Part shown: piece after piece, positions 15,753 through 22,119 of the stretch
Layout of the letters: each line of letters begins with the position of its first letter
Position numbering within the stretch: position 1 is the stretch's first letter
Assembly: GCA_963696625.1 (NCBI GenBank)
Contig: CAVOKZ010000029.1
Coordinates: 1-28,677 of the forward strand
Direction of reading: 5' to 3'
DNA: 28,677 nucleotides
Source of the DNA: JAWVFN01 sp963696625
GTDB lineage: Bacteria; Actinomycetota; Thermoleophilia; Solirubrobacterales; 70-9
The notes under the pieces: generated by a model
Database searches by the model: none
What the model was told of the DNA's origin: nothing
Seen by the model: the letters and a program-made list of their open reading frames with translations, nothing else
Made by a program: the position numbers and the translations under genes

Positions 15753-16162
15753 CCGACGACGGCTCGCCGATCACCGAGCAGCCGCTCGAGCTGATCCTCG
15801 CCCGCAACCTGATTTCGACGCTGACCCTGCCGGCCTTCCTCGTCGACCCCGAGGGGCAGCTCGTCTTCTTCAACGAGGCCACGGCCGGGATCTTCGGCAC
15901 CACATTCGAGGAGGTCGGCACGCTCACGCGCGAGGAGTGGAACGCGCGTTTCGGGCCCTTCGACCACCAGGGCGAGCCGGTCGGCTCCGAGGCGCTGCCG
16001 CTGACGATCGCGCTGCGCGAGGGGCATCCCGCCTATGGCCGCTTCAAGGCCCGCACCGACGCGGGCCTGATCGAAATCGAAACCGGGGCGCTGCCGCTGG
16101 TCGGCCCCGCCGGCTTCCACGGCGCCCTGATCGTTCTCTGGGTGCCGGAGGACGCCGGCTGA
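15749..16162 (+). CDS. Stand-alone PAS-fold protein
   Basis: A 137-residue protein consisting almost entirely of one PAS domain: helix LELILARNLISTL, then the PAS core strands PAFLVDPEGQLVFFNEATAGIFG, and a C-terminal sheet ending GALIVLWVPEDAG. PAS domains bind small ligands or sense redox and light and act through partners. No output domain is attached. The stop overlaps the start of the next gene (TGATG), so it is coupled to the MBL-fold hydrolase at 16162, its most likely partner. Start ATG 15749 lacks a Shine-Dalgarno sequence and overlaps the end of a ten-codon leader frame. Confidence 0.8.
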   Translation: MTDDGSPITEQPLELILARNLISTLTLPAFLVDPEGQLVFFNEATAGIFGTTFEEVGTLTREEWNARFGPFDHQGEPVGSEALPLTIALREGHPAYGRFKARTDAGLIEIETGALPLVGPAGFHGALIVLWVPEDAG

Positions 16163-17007
16163 TGCGCGTCCGCCTCTGGGGCGTGCGCGGCTCGGTTCCC
16201 GTCCCCGGACCCGAGACGGCGGGTTTCGGCGGCAACACCTCCTGCGTCCAGGTGATGACCGATTCAGGTGACGACGTGATCCTCGACGCCGGCACCGGGA
16301 TCCGCGCCCTCGGCCGCGCCCTCGCCGGCAAGAGCAAGCGGCTCCACGTGCTGCTCACCCACCTGCATCTCGACCACATCCAGGGGCTGATGTTCTTCGC
16401 GCCGTTCTTCGACCCCGAGGCCGAGCTCACCGTCTGGGGCCCGCCGGCGTCCGGCGAGGCGCTGCGCACCCGCCTCGCCCGCTACATCTCGAACCCGCTC
16501 TCGCCGATCGAGATCCGCGACCTGCCGGCGAAGGTGACCTTCGCCGACGCGCCGGCCGAGTCGTGGAGCATCGACGGGCTCGAGATCTCCGCGGCCCTCG
16601 TCTCCCACCGCGGCCCGACCCTGGGCTACCGGCTCTCAGAGAACGGCTCGAGCCTCTGCTACATCCCCGATCACGAGCCGGCCCTCGGCCAGAACCTCGA
16701 GACCTCGCCCGCCGGCTGGATCTCGGGCCACGTGCTCGCGCGAGACGCCTCGCTGCTGATCCACGACGGCCAGTACGACGAAGTCGAATACAGCGCCCGC
16801 CGCGGCTGGGGGCACTCGGGCTTCCCCGACGCGCTTGCCTTCGCCCGCCGCTCGGAGGCGCAGCGCACCCTGCTCTTCCACCACGACCCCGAGCACGACG
16901 ACGGGCGGCTCGAGGCGCTCGGCGCCGAGGCCGGCGAGCGCTGGGCCGACATCGACGGCCAGGGCGAGGTCGCGCTGGCGCGCGAGGGCGAGGAGATCGA
17001 GGTCTAG
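16162..17007 (+). CDS. MBL-fold hydrolase, RNase Z/PhnP-like
   Basis: A 281-residue metallo-beta-lactamase-fold enzyme. The start VRLWGVRGSVPVPG and FGGNTSCVQV are typical of the PhnP/RNase Z-like branch. The metal site is THLHLDHIQG; later ligands are in SHRGPTLGYRL, CYIPDHEP (Asp), and LLFHHDPEHDD, with a conserved His in WGHSGFPDAL. This branch acts mainly on phosphodiesters, including cyclic phosphates, but the substrate here is unknown. It overlaps the PAS gene by one base, suggesting PAS-controlled hydrolase activity or joint signalling. It is the last host protein gene before tRNA-Ser(CGA). Confidence 0.88.
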   Translation: MRVRLWGVRGSVPVPGPETAGFGGNTSCVQVMTDSGDDVILDAGTGIRALGRALAGKSKRLHVLLTHLHLDHIQGLMFFAPFFDPEAELTVWGPPASGEALRTRLARYISNPLSPIEIRDLPAKVTFADAPAESWSIDGLEISAALVSHRGPTLGYRLSENGSSLCYIPDHEPALGQNLETSPAGWISGHVLARDASLLIHDGQYDEVEYSARRGWGHSGFPDALAFARRSEAQRTLLFHHDPEHDDGRLEALGAEAGERWADIDGQGEVALAREGEEIEV

Positions 17008-17033
17008 GGCCTGTCGCTAATCTCGCTGACCCC

Positions 17034-17121
17034 GGAGGGGTGCCGGAGCGGTTGAACGGGCCGGTCTCGAAAACCGGTAAGGGCCTTCGGTCCTTCGTGG
17101 GTTCGAATCCCACCCCCTCCG
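17034..17121 (+). tRNA. tRNA-Ser (anticodon CGA)
   Basis: Acceptor GGAGGGG pairs with CCCCTCC; anticodon stem CCGGT/ACCGG encloses CTCGAAA (anticodon CGA). A long variable arm around GGGCCTTCGGTCC and T-loop TTCGAAT follow; discriminator G. Length is 88 nt, class II. CCA is not encoded. It marks the right edge of the recognisable host genes. Confidence 0.95.
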
Positions 17122-17141
17122 CTTGACCAAGCCGTTTGCGT

Positions 17142-17171
17142 CGTGGGTCCAGGGGAATCTCCCCGCCCACG
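17142..17171 (+). terminator. Two-tier hairpin after tRNA-Ser(CGA)
   Basis: Outer arms CGTGGG (17142-17147) and CCCACG (17166-17171) enclose an inner GGGGA/TCCCC stem (17152-17156 and 17160-17164). It begins 20 nt after the tRNA and probably processes or ends its transcript. Confidence 0.5.
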
Positions 17172-17197
17172 GTCCGTAGCGGCTTCCGCCGGAGCGG

Positions 17198-17238
17198 GTC
17201 AGGAGAGGTCACGAAAGGTCTCTCCTGACGGTTTTCGT
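17198..17238 (+). terminator. Rho-independent-like terminator
   Basis: Perfect 10-bp arms GTCAGGAGAG (17198-17207) and CTCTCCTGAC (17220-17229) with a 12-nt loop, followed by GGTTTTCGTT. This is the best terminator in the window and lies between tRNA-Ser and the phage-type genes. Its presence argues against extending the next reading frame upstream to 17143. Confidence 0.65.
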
Positions 17239-17280
17239 TCCCCCCGACGTTCCCCTAGGACGCTCGTCGCCGCAGTAGCC

Positions 17281-17796
17281 GTGGCCGCGTTTCTGGCGGT
17301 TCGGGTGGCCACCGGCGCCGGTGAAACCCCGGATCCGGCGCCGCCCACCTGTGACGGCCGGCCCGTCGCAGCGCATGTCGACCACGTCCAGGGCCTAGCC
17401 GAGCGCCTCTACCGTCTGCGCCGGTGGCGCGAACGCCCGGAGCAGCCGGGCCCGTCGATTCGTCGCGAGATCGAATGCGTCCTGAATGCAGATCGCATTC
17501 AGGACGTGCTCGAGGTTGAGCGCCAGGAGCTCGTCGACGAGCGCCACTACCAGCTCGGTATCCGCCCGCCCGGGCCGGGGACCCTCGAGGCGATCGCCAG
17601 CTGCGAGTCCGGGGGCAACCCGCGGGCCGTCGGCGGCGGCGGGACCTACCGCGGCAAGTACCAGTTCGACCGCAACGCCTGGGCTGAGGTCGGCGGCGTC
17701 GGCGACCCTGCTGCTGCGCCGGAGCGCGAGCAGGATCGTCGAGCTGCACGGCTCTATCGGATGCGAGGCTCGGCTCCTTGGCCGGTGTGTGCGTGA
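17281..17796 (+). CDS. Exported Rpf-like transglycosylase-domain protein, possible phage lysin
   Basis: The C-terminal ~70 residues match the resuscitation-promoting-factor-like transglycosylase domain: LEAIASCESGGNPRAV contains the catalytic Glu, then YRGKYQFDRNAWAEVGG and the final Cys. Such domains cleave the glycan backbone of peptidoglycan. A hydrophobic stretch (LVAAVAVAAFLAVRVATGAG) before PDPAPPTC suggests export or anchoring. The frame is open back to 17143, but that part holds two strong hairpins, so GTG 17281 is offered as a provisional start. It truncates the hydrophobic segment, so the start remains unclear. The stop overlaps the next ATG (TGATG), making it the first gene of the phage-type operon. 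A perfect 12-bp dyad lies inside it. It could be a phage lysin or a host Rpf-like factor. Confidence 0.65.
   Translation: MAAFLAVRVATGAGETPDPAPPTCDGRPVAAHVDHVQGLAERLYRLRRWRERPEQPGPSIRREIECVLNADRIQDVLEVERQELVDERHYQLGIRPPGPGTLEAIASCESGGNPRAVGGGGTYRGKYQFDRNAWAEVGGVGDPAAAPEREQDRRAARLYRMRGSAPWPVCA
17478..17506. repeat. Perfect 12-bp inverted repeat with 5-nt spacer inside a coding region
   Basis: CGTCCTGAATGC at 17478-17489 and GCATTCAGGACG at 17495-17506 are exact reverse complements separated by AGATC. It lies in the transglycosylase gene between the hydrophobic segment and the catalytic domain. Twelve of twelve matched pairs is unlikely by chance. It could be an operator, a recombination site or an RNA hairpin. 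Confidence 0.8.
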
Positions 17797-18008
17797 TGAG
17801 CGATCGGGTGGAGAAGCGAGAGAACGGCGATGTGCTCCTGTACTGGCTGAACGGGAACATGGCCGCGAAGTTCCAACCTGATGGCTGCGTGGTCTTGGCA
17901 CCGCCCTCGGGGCACCCACTCGACTCTGCGGCGATGACGCTTGGCGACGACGTCGTTGAGGCGCTGCGCGATTGGTGCGATGACCGGCTGAAAGCGAGGC
18001 GGTCGTGA
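17796..18008 (+). CDS. Hypothetical 70-residue protein in phage-type operon
   Basis: A small protein beginning MSDRVEKRENGDVLLYWLNG and ending in a basic tail, with an alternating hydrophobic middle and no recognised motif. Its ATG overlaps the previous stop by one base, and its stop overlaps the GTG of the next gene (GTGA). These overlaps, rather than homology, are the main support. A GTG/ATG further upstream (17778) would add six residues but overlaps the lysin domain. Confidence 0.6.
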   Translation: MSDRVEKRENGDVLLYWLNGNMAAKFQPDGCVVLAPPSGHPLDSAAMTLGDDVVEALRDWCDDRLKARRS

Positions 18009-18297
18009 TCGAGACCCGCGCCGACCTGGTCAAGCTGCTCAAGGACTTCAAGGCCGAGGGCTGCCCGTACTCGACACTGGTCAAGCAGGGTGTCACCGTT
18101 CCGAGCGCCGCCGCGGCTGAGCTGACGCGCGCCGGCTACGAGCTCGAGGTAATCGACACCGGGGGGGGGGCGCGGAAAAGAGATTGCGTCTCGTCTACGA
18201 ACCGCGGGTCGGAAACCAGCGCCGCAAGCACCGGTGGCAGACGCTCTTCGACATGCCTGCCGAGGCCAGGGCGCGGGGGCCGTATGACGGTGACTGA
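18005..18297 (+). pseudogene. Small phage gene broken at a ten-G run
   Basis: The gene starts at GTG 18005 (MIETRADLVKLLKDFKAEG), overlapping the previous stop. At 18161-18170 there is a run of ten G. Adding one G would shift into the frame KRLRLVYEPRVGNQRRKHRW and end at TGA 18297, giving a compact ~97-residue basic protein whose stop overlaps the ATG of the next gene, like every other junction in this operon. As written, the frame instead fuses into the next gene through a low-complexity Arg/Ser stretch. The run is a typical place for sequencing error or polymerase slippage. Function unknown. Confidence 0.6.
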
Positions 18298-19123
18298 GCG
18301 CCCAACCCACGCCTACTGCCCGGCCTGCAAGGAGGAGTCGGCGATCGACAACCGCGGCCGGTGCCTGTGGTGTGACGGCCCGACCCGCGAGAAGAAAAAG
18401 CGGGGTGGCTGGAAGCGCCCGGATCTGCGAGCGAGGTCGAAGCTCACCGATCCGATGCTCCGGCTCCTTTACAAGCTCCACATCGAGGAAGGTCGATCCA
18501 TCAACTCCCTCGCCAAGGAGGTTTATGCGCGAGTCGGCTACGGCTCGCATCACGCCGCCGCCTCTCGAATCAGCAAAGGCTGGAAGCGCCTCGGCCTCGA
18601 GGCCCGCGATCGAATCGAGCAGGTGCAACTGACCTGCACGATCCACGGCTTGGCGCCGAAGCACGGTTCGCGGCCTGGGTACGGCACCTACAAGCGCCGG
18701 CTTCACCGGCCAGACCGTCCGCTCTGCGCCGCCCTGAAGAAGCAGCCGCCGCGCAAGGGCGAACCCTGCCAGCGACCGGCGATGGAGGACTCCCACTTCT
18801 GTGCCTCACACGACCCCGCGCGCGCTGCGGTGCGTGACCAGCACCTGGCGGCGATGCGTGCGAAACAACCCACGCGGGAGAAGGTTCCGATGGGACCGTT
18901 CATCGAGTTTCTGCGCCGTCGTCGGGAAGAGCTCGGGTCTTACGGCGCCGTCGCCGAGGCGACCGGTCTCCACCGTTCCCAGGTCTACCGCTGGAAGGAC
19001 GGGCAGGACAGCCGTGGTCGCGTCAAGGACACGATCACCGTCGAGGTCGTTGACCGAGCGCTGTACTCAGATGGGACGACGACCTTCGAGGAGCTCTACG
19101 AGATGGAGGCGGCGGCAGCCTGA
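18284..19123 (+). CDS. Zinc-ribbon / helix-turn-helix DNA-binding protein
   Basis: A 279-residue protein with four parts: an N-terminal zinc ribbon (YCPACKEES...RCLWCDG); an HTH-like segment around residues 70-110 (SINSLAKEVYARVGYGSHHA); a Cys/His motif (PCQRPAMEDSHFCASHDP), similar to one in the TerS N-terminus; and a C-terminal HTH (YGAVAEATGLHRSQVYRWKD). It is therefore probably a nucleic-acid-binding phage regulator. ATG 18284 is chosen because the upstream codons belong to the preceding frameshifted gene; the apparent 372-residue fusion from 18005 is rejected. Its stop overlaps the next ATG (TGATG). No family was recognised for the whole chain. Confidence 0.65.
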   Translation: MTVTERPTHAYCPACKEESAIDNRGRCLWCDGPTREKKKRGGWKRPDLRARSKLTDPMLRLLYKLHIEEGRSINSLAKEVYARVGYGSHHAAASRISKGWKRLGLEARDRIEQVQLTCTIHGLAPKHGSRPGYGTYKRRLHRPDRPLCAALKKQPPRKGEPCQRPAMEDSHFCASHDPARAAVRDQHLAAMRAKQPTREKVPMGPFIEFLRRRREELGSYGAVAEATGLHRSQVYRWKDGQDSRGRVKDTITVEVVDRALYSDGTTTFEELYEMEAAAA

Positions 19124-19242
19124 TGTCTTCCTTCCGCTGCTCCGAGTGCAACGGGGCCCTCGTCCCCACCGGTGCGGGTGTGAGCTTCTGCCAGCGATGC
19201 CGTCTTATCTTCTCACGCTTCCTTCCTCGAGAGGCGATCTAG
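19123..19242 (+). CDS. 39-residue zinc-ribbon microprotein
   Basis: The frame encodes MSSFRCSECNGAL, a short loop, then SFCQRCRLIFSRF: two CxxC pairs 14 residues apart, as in a minimal zinc ribbon. The ATG overlaps the stop of the zinc-ribbon/HTH gene, and the stop TAG is directly followed by GTG of the next gene. Function unknown; nucleic-acid or protein binding is likely from the fold. Confidence 0.6.
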   Translation: MSSFRCSECNGALVPTGAGVSFCQRCRLIFSRFLPREAI

Positions 19243-19479
19243 GTGGCTCACGTCTCCGAGATCAACGAGGGCACCGGCGAGGTTGCCCCAATGCCGGAGA
19301 AGAAGCCGGCGCCGAAGAAGGCCAAGGCGCCCAAGCAGCTGCAGTCGAACACCGGCCGCGAGCTCGACTGCGCGATGTGCGGTGAGCGCCCGGGCACCGA
19401 GGCAGATGGCGAAGGGCGGCTCGTCTGCCTCTTCTGCCTGCGGCGGGCCCAGCGGCAGCGGAGGTTGAAGCAGCGATGA
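19243..19479 (+). CDS. 78-residue zinc-ribbon protein with Lys/Ala/Pro-rich N-terminus
   Basis: The N-terminal half is low-complexity and basic (EKKPAPKKAKAPKQLQ). The C-terminal half is a zinc ribbon: DCAMCGERPG, a short loop, VCLFCLRRAQRQRR. The GTG start abuts the previous stop; the TGA stop overlaps the next ATG (ATGA). The basic tail after the ribbon suggests nucleic-acid binding. No family recognised. Confidence 0.65.
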   Translation: MAHVSEINEGTGEVAPMPEKKPAPKKAKAPKQLQSNTGRELDCAMCGERPGTEADGEGRLVCLFCLRRAQRQRRLKQR

Positions 19480-19685
19480 GCTTCAACCTCCCACCCGGAG
19501 TCGAGGAGTCCCATCCGCACTTCCACCCTGCGGCCTGTGCGCGGTGCGGCGGCGACATCACCGTGGTCGACGGTGAGGACTTCTGCGAGGAGTGCGGCGG
19601 TGAGGCTTGGACGCGCGAGGACCTCGAGGCGGAGGCTGCCGACGTCGCCTACGACTTGGCGCGGGAGATGGAGGCGGAGGAGTGA
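19476..19685 (+). CDS. 69-residue zinc-ribbon protein with acidic tail
   Basis: MSFNLPPGVEESHPHFHPAA is followed by CARCGGDI and FCEECGGEAW, two CxxC pairs about 17 residues apart, then an acidic helix (EDLEAEAADVAYDLAREMEA). Start and stop overlap their neighbours by 4 and 4 bases. The acidic helix contrasts with the basic tail of the upstream ribbon protein. Function unknown. Confidence 0.65.
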   Translation: MSFNLPPGVEESHPHFHPAACARCGGDITVVDGEDFCEECGGEAWTREDLEAEAADVAYDLAREMEAEE

Positions 19686-19870
19686 GCGTCGAGCAGCTCT
19701 GCCGATGTGGCCACGCCGAGGGCTGGCATCGCTACGGCTACGTTGACGAGGGGCACGAGCGGCCGGTGTTGCGCGACTGGACCCCTTGCCAGGCCCAGCG
19801 GTGTACATGCACGGGCTTCCGCGCGGCGGCCGTGCAGGCGCCCGATGCGATCGGCTCGCGGGCTGAGTAA
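19682..19870 (+). CDS. 62-residue Cys-rich protein
   Basis: Starts at GTG 19682, overlapping the previous stop (GTGA), with MSVEQLCRCGHAEGWHRYGY and later PCQAQRCTCTGFRAAA. The Cys/His spacing (CxC-x1-H and C-x4-CxC) resembles short CGHxxxxH-type zinc-binding phage proteins. It closes the overlapping operon; the next ~100 bp hold a dyad and no gene. Function unknown. Confidence 0.6.
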   Translation: MSVEQLCRCGHAEGWHRYGYVDEGHERPVLRDWTPCQAQRCTCTGFRAAAVQAPDAIGSRAE

Positions 19871-19905
19871 GAGGCCTGCGTACACCCGAAGACGCGCGAT
19901 TTCAG

Positions 19906-19933
19906 CATGCGTACAGGCATAGGTGTACGCATG
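19906..19933. promoter_or_regulatory. 10-bp perfect inverted repeat upstream of the recombinase gene
   Basis: CATGCGTACA (19906-19915) and TGTACGCATG (19924-19933) flank an 8-nt spacer. A third half-site, TGCGTACA, lies upstream at 19877-19884. The position ahead of the serine recombinase suggests an operator or a recombination site. Confidence 0.6.
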
Positions 19934-20034
19934 AAACCGCGTCCGACCCCGTCCGTACAGTCGCCTCCCATGCCGACCGAAACTCAGCCCGCCGAGGAGC
20001 GCGCCGGCAAGCAGCTCCGTTATCGAGCCGGCCG

Positions 20035-20047
20035 GATAGTCGCCCCC
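20035..20047 (+). promoter_or_regulatory. GATAGT -10 element for the recombinase gene
   Basis: GATAGT at 20035-20040 is followed by 7 nt and GTG 20048. The same hexamer at the same distance precedes several other genes in the phage region. It decides the recombinase start. Confidence 0.5.
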
Positions 20048-20743
20048 GTGGGCACCACCGTCATCGGCTACATCCGGGTCTCGACCAACGAGCAGGCGTC
20101 GTCCGGCTATGGCCTGAAGTCGCAGGAGTCGCAGCTCCGCGATGCCGCCGATCGCAAGGGCTGGGATCTCCTCGAGATCATGCGCGACGAGGGGGAGTCG
20201 GGGAAGACGCTCGAACGCCCTGGCCTTCAGGCCGCCCTCAAGAAGATCGCCGCCGGCGAAGCCGACGCCCTGGTCGTCGCCAAGCTCGATCGCGTCTCTC
20301 GATCCGTCGTCGACTTCGGGATGTTGCTCGACTGGTTCGGCGAGGCCGAGGCGATCTTCCTGGCGCTCGATCTGAACGTCGACACCTCCACGCCGGGTGG
20401 GCGCCTGGTCGCCAACGTCTTCGCGTCCGTCGCCGAGTGGGAGCGCGACACGATCGCCGCCAGGACCTCGGCTGGGCTCGCAGCTGCCCGCGCAGAGGGC
20501 AAGCCGATCGGGCCCGCGGCGGTCTCCGATCAGCCCGAGCTGGCCGCCCACATTCAAGAGTTGCGCGACAGCGGCTTGTCCCTGAGGGCGATCGCTGATC
20601 AGCTGAATGCCGAAGGTGTCCCGACGTTGCGCGGCGGCGCGGAGTGGCGGGTGTCCAGCGTGCAAACCGCGCTGGGCTATCGGCGTCGAGCCCGTCGGCG
20701 CCGACCAACCCTCCTGCCTGCGATCAAGCGCGTCGCGGTCTGA
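20048..20743 (+). CDS. Small serine recombinase (resolvase/invertase family)
   Basis: A 231-residue site-specific recombinase. VIGYIRVSTNEQ carries the nucleophilic Ser; the conserved Arg set is in the region around KLDRVSRSVVDFG and EWERDTIAARTSAG. A C-terminal HTH follows (GLSLRAIADQLNAEGVPT). The size fits small resolvases or invertases; it lacks the long zinc-ribbon and coiled-coil part of large phage integrases, so whether it integrates this element is open. GTG 20048 is chosen because a GATAGT box lies 7 nt upstream and the product then begins as recombinases usually do. The longer frame to 19907 runs through a palindrome and has no Shine-Dalgarno sequence. Confidence 0.88.
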   Translation: MGTTVIGYIRVSTNEQASSGYGLKSQESQLRDAADRKGWDLLEIMRDEGESGKTLERPGLQAALKKIAAGEADALVVAKLDRVSRSVVDFGMLLDWFGEAEAIFLALDLNVDTSTPGGRLVANVFASVAEWERDTIAARTSAGLAAARAEGKPIGPAAVSDQPELAAHIQELRDSGLSLRAIADQLNAEGVPTLRGGAEWRVSSVQTALGYRRRARRRRPTLLPAIKRVAV

Positions 20744-20826
20744 ATGCTCCCCGGCGATCCGCCGGGCTCTCCTCCCTAACCTCCCCGGTGGGATGGATGT
20801 CGATTTCAGAATTTCGGCGGCTGGCC

Positions 20827-20840
20827 GATAGTCGTCGCTG
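20827..20840 (+). promoter_or_regulatory. GATAGT -10 element before the sigma-like gene
   Basis: GATAGT at 20827-20832 is followed by 8 nt and ATG 20841. TTCAGAA lies 15 nt upstream of the hexamer; a related TTCTGAA occupies a similar place before the portal promoter at 25407. Confidence 0.45.
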
Positions 20841-20879
20841 ATGGAGGTTTCCGTCAATGTCCGGGTCTGGCAGTGCTAG
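20841..20879 (+). CDS. 12-codon leader frame ahead of the sigma-like gene
   Basis: ATG 20841 opens MEVSVNVRVWQC, ending at TAG 20877-20879, which overlaps the GTG (20873) of the following gene. It starts 8 nt after GATAGT. It may be a leaderless coupling frame, or the true N-terminus of the next gene separated by another frame error. Evidence is positional only. Confidence 0.3.
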   Translation: MEVSVNVRVWQC

Positions 20880-21473
20880 CTACCTACGTCGCTCTTCACG
20901 ACATCACTGATGTCGAAGGCTTCGTCGCCAACTCGCTCGAGCGGTCGGACATCAAGTTCGACACGGCCGAGAAAGAAGAGCTCCTCGCCGAGGGGATCTG
21001 CATCCTCCTCGAGCTCTCCGAGAAGTTCGAGCCACACCGCGCCGGCTACGCGACGTCAGGCAGGTTCAGCGGCTTCGCTGCGCAATTCCTCCCCCGACGC
21101 CTTGGCGACGCTTGGCACAGCCGGCACCCAGAGCACCGCCGCATCGCCGGCGAAGACGGCAAGCGGCGGTGGACGTACCAGCAAGCGCCCGTCTCGCTCG
21201 ACGCGCTCACTTGCTCGACCGACACCACCGCCGAGAGCTTCGAAATCAGCATCCGGCCGTCCAGCCAATGGGCGCCCATCCCGGTTCGTTAGCAAGCTGC
21301 GCGCAGCGCTCGTCGCCGATGTCCAGCCGGAGATCGAGCTGGCGATTCGCGTCGGCGTGATGACGGCGCTCGGCAAGACGCGCGCGGAGATCGTCGAGCA
21401 CACACAGGCGTCGCCCGCAGAGATCAGGGCCGCTGTCAGTCGGTTACAGCGCGTAGCGCCGCAGCTCGACTGA
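20873..21473 (+). pseudogene. Sigma-factor-like regulator split by a +1 frameshift
   Basis: The first part (GTG 20873 to TAG 21292) has a sigma-70 region-2-like layout: EELLAEGICILLELSEKFEP, then FSGFAAQFLPRRLGDAWHS and PVSLDAL. The stop at 21290-21292 interrupts it. In the next frame the protein clearly continues: SKLRAALVADVQPEIELAIR, then GKTRAEIVEHTQASPAEIRA, an HTH-like end, stopping at 21473. A one-base slip at the CGT-TAG-C junction or a nearby indel would join them into a ~200-residue protein. It is placed just before terS, where a phage transcription activator would fit. The sigma assignment is from pattern, not full similarity; it may be another HTH regulator. Confidence 0.5.
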
Positions 21474-21494
21474 CGGCGTTTCAGAACCTCGGCT

Positions 21495-21507
21495 GATAGT
21501 CGGAGGC
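21495..21507 (+). promoter_or_regulatory. GATAGT -10 element before terS
   Basis: GATAGT at 21495-21500, then 7 nt, then GTG 21508. TTTCAGAA is found 8 nt upstream of the hexamer. Together with the other copies it supports a shared promoter type with leaderless starts. Confidence 0.5.
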
Positions 21508-22086
21508 GTGGCGAAGAAGAAGAGCCAGAAGAAGCAGCGGAAGAAGTGCACCGGCCAGACGGTCGCCGGGAAGCGCTGCGGCGCCTACGCGCTGAAGGGA
21601 ACCACGCGCTGCGCAGCACACCCGCTAGACCCCGCTTCGACCCGCTTTGGGAGCCCCGAGCAGGCCAGCGAAGCCGGGAAGCTGGGAGGCCGCCCACGCA
21701 ACCCACGCCCGACCGAGATGCTCGCCAAGGTCTTCGCCGAGAACCTGATTCACATCTATCGCGCTCACTTCGAGGCGCTCGGCCTCAGTCTCGAGGAGGA
21801 CGGCCAGGGCGGCTTCAAGGTCTCGGTGATGGCGGGCGGCGGCGCCAAACTCTTCACGCACTTCGAGGGCGAGACCACGGTCTCTGACTACGAGGACCTC
21901 GGCGCGATGATCGAGGCAGCCGAGAAGCTCTCCAACCGCATCGAGGGCAGGCCGATGCAGCGGGCTGAGGTGTCGGGGCCCGACGGCGAGCCGCTGCGCA
22001 TCGAGGAAGAGCTGCGCGCAGACCCCGAGACGAGGAAGGCGCTCCATGACCTTGTCCAACGAGTCGGCGCTGCTCGCTCAAGCTAG
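21508..22086 (+). CDS. Phage terminase small subunit with N-terminal zinc motif
   Basis: A 192-residue protein that would recognise phage DNA for packaging and pass it to the large subunit. The C-terminal part (GRPMQRAEVSGPDGEPLRIE) is typical of small terminases, as is the position just before terL. The N-terminus is basic and holds a Cys/His motif (CTGQTVAGKRCGAYALKG then RCAAHP), resembling a motif in the 18284 protein. GTG 21508 lies 7 nt after GATAGT. Its last 41 bases overlap the original terL start ATG 22046, the normal terS/terL arrangement before the homing endonuclease entered. Confidence 0.75.
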   Translation: MAKKKSQKKQRKKCTGQTVAGKRCGAYALKGTTRCAAHPLDPASTRFGSPEQASEAGKLGGRPRNPRPTEMLAKVFAENLIHIYRAHFEALGLSLEEDGQGGFKVSVMAGGGAKLFTHFEGETTVSDYEDLGAMIEAAEKLSNRIEGRPMQRAEVSGPDGEPLRIEEELRADPETRKALHDLVQRVGAARSS

Positions 22087-22090
22087 CCCC
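22061..22090 (+). repeat. Original terL N-terminal segment, copy 1 (orphaned)
   Basis: In the frame of ATG 22046, inside the end of terS, these codons read E-S-ALLAQASP. The same peptide, E-A-ALLAQASP, is encoded at 22568-22597 at the start of the present terL. The two segments lie 507 bp (169 codons) apart in the same frame. Only three of ten codons are identical; the others are mostly synonymous. This copy is cut from terL by the endonuclease insertion. Confidence 0.75.
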
Positions 22091-22119
22091 ATCCGACTAG
22101 CGTGGGACCGTACGGAGGT

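Noticed and set aside
17034..17121. tRNA-Ser(CGA) as a proven phage attachment site
   Set aside because: No second copy of its 3' end was found within the window, and small serine recombinases do not usually target tRNA genes. Only proximity supports it.
18005..19123. One 372-residue protein
   Set aside because: The linker after the G10 run is low-complexity, while another frame gives a better C-terminus with a stop overlapping the next ATG. Two genes are more likely.
19907..20047. N-terminal extension of the serine recombinase from ATG 19907, 19931 or 19970
   Set aside because: No ribosome binding site; the stretch contains a palindrome and a GATAGT box 7 nt before GTG 20048, where recombinases normally begin.
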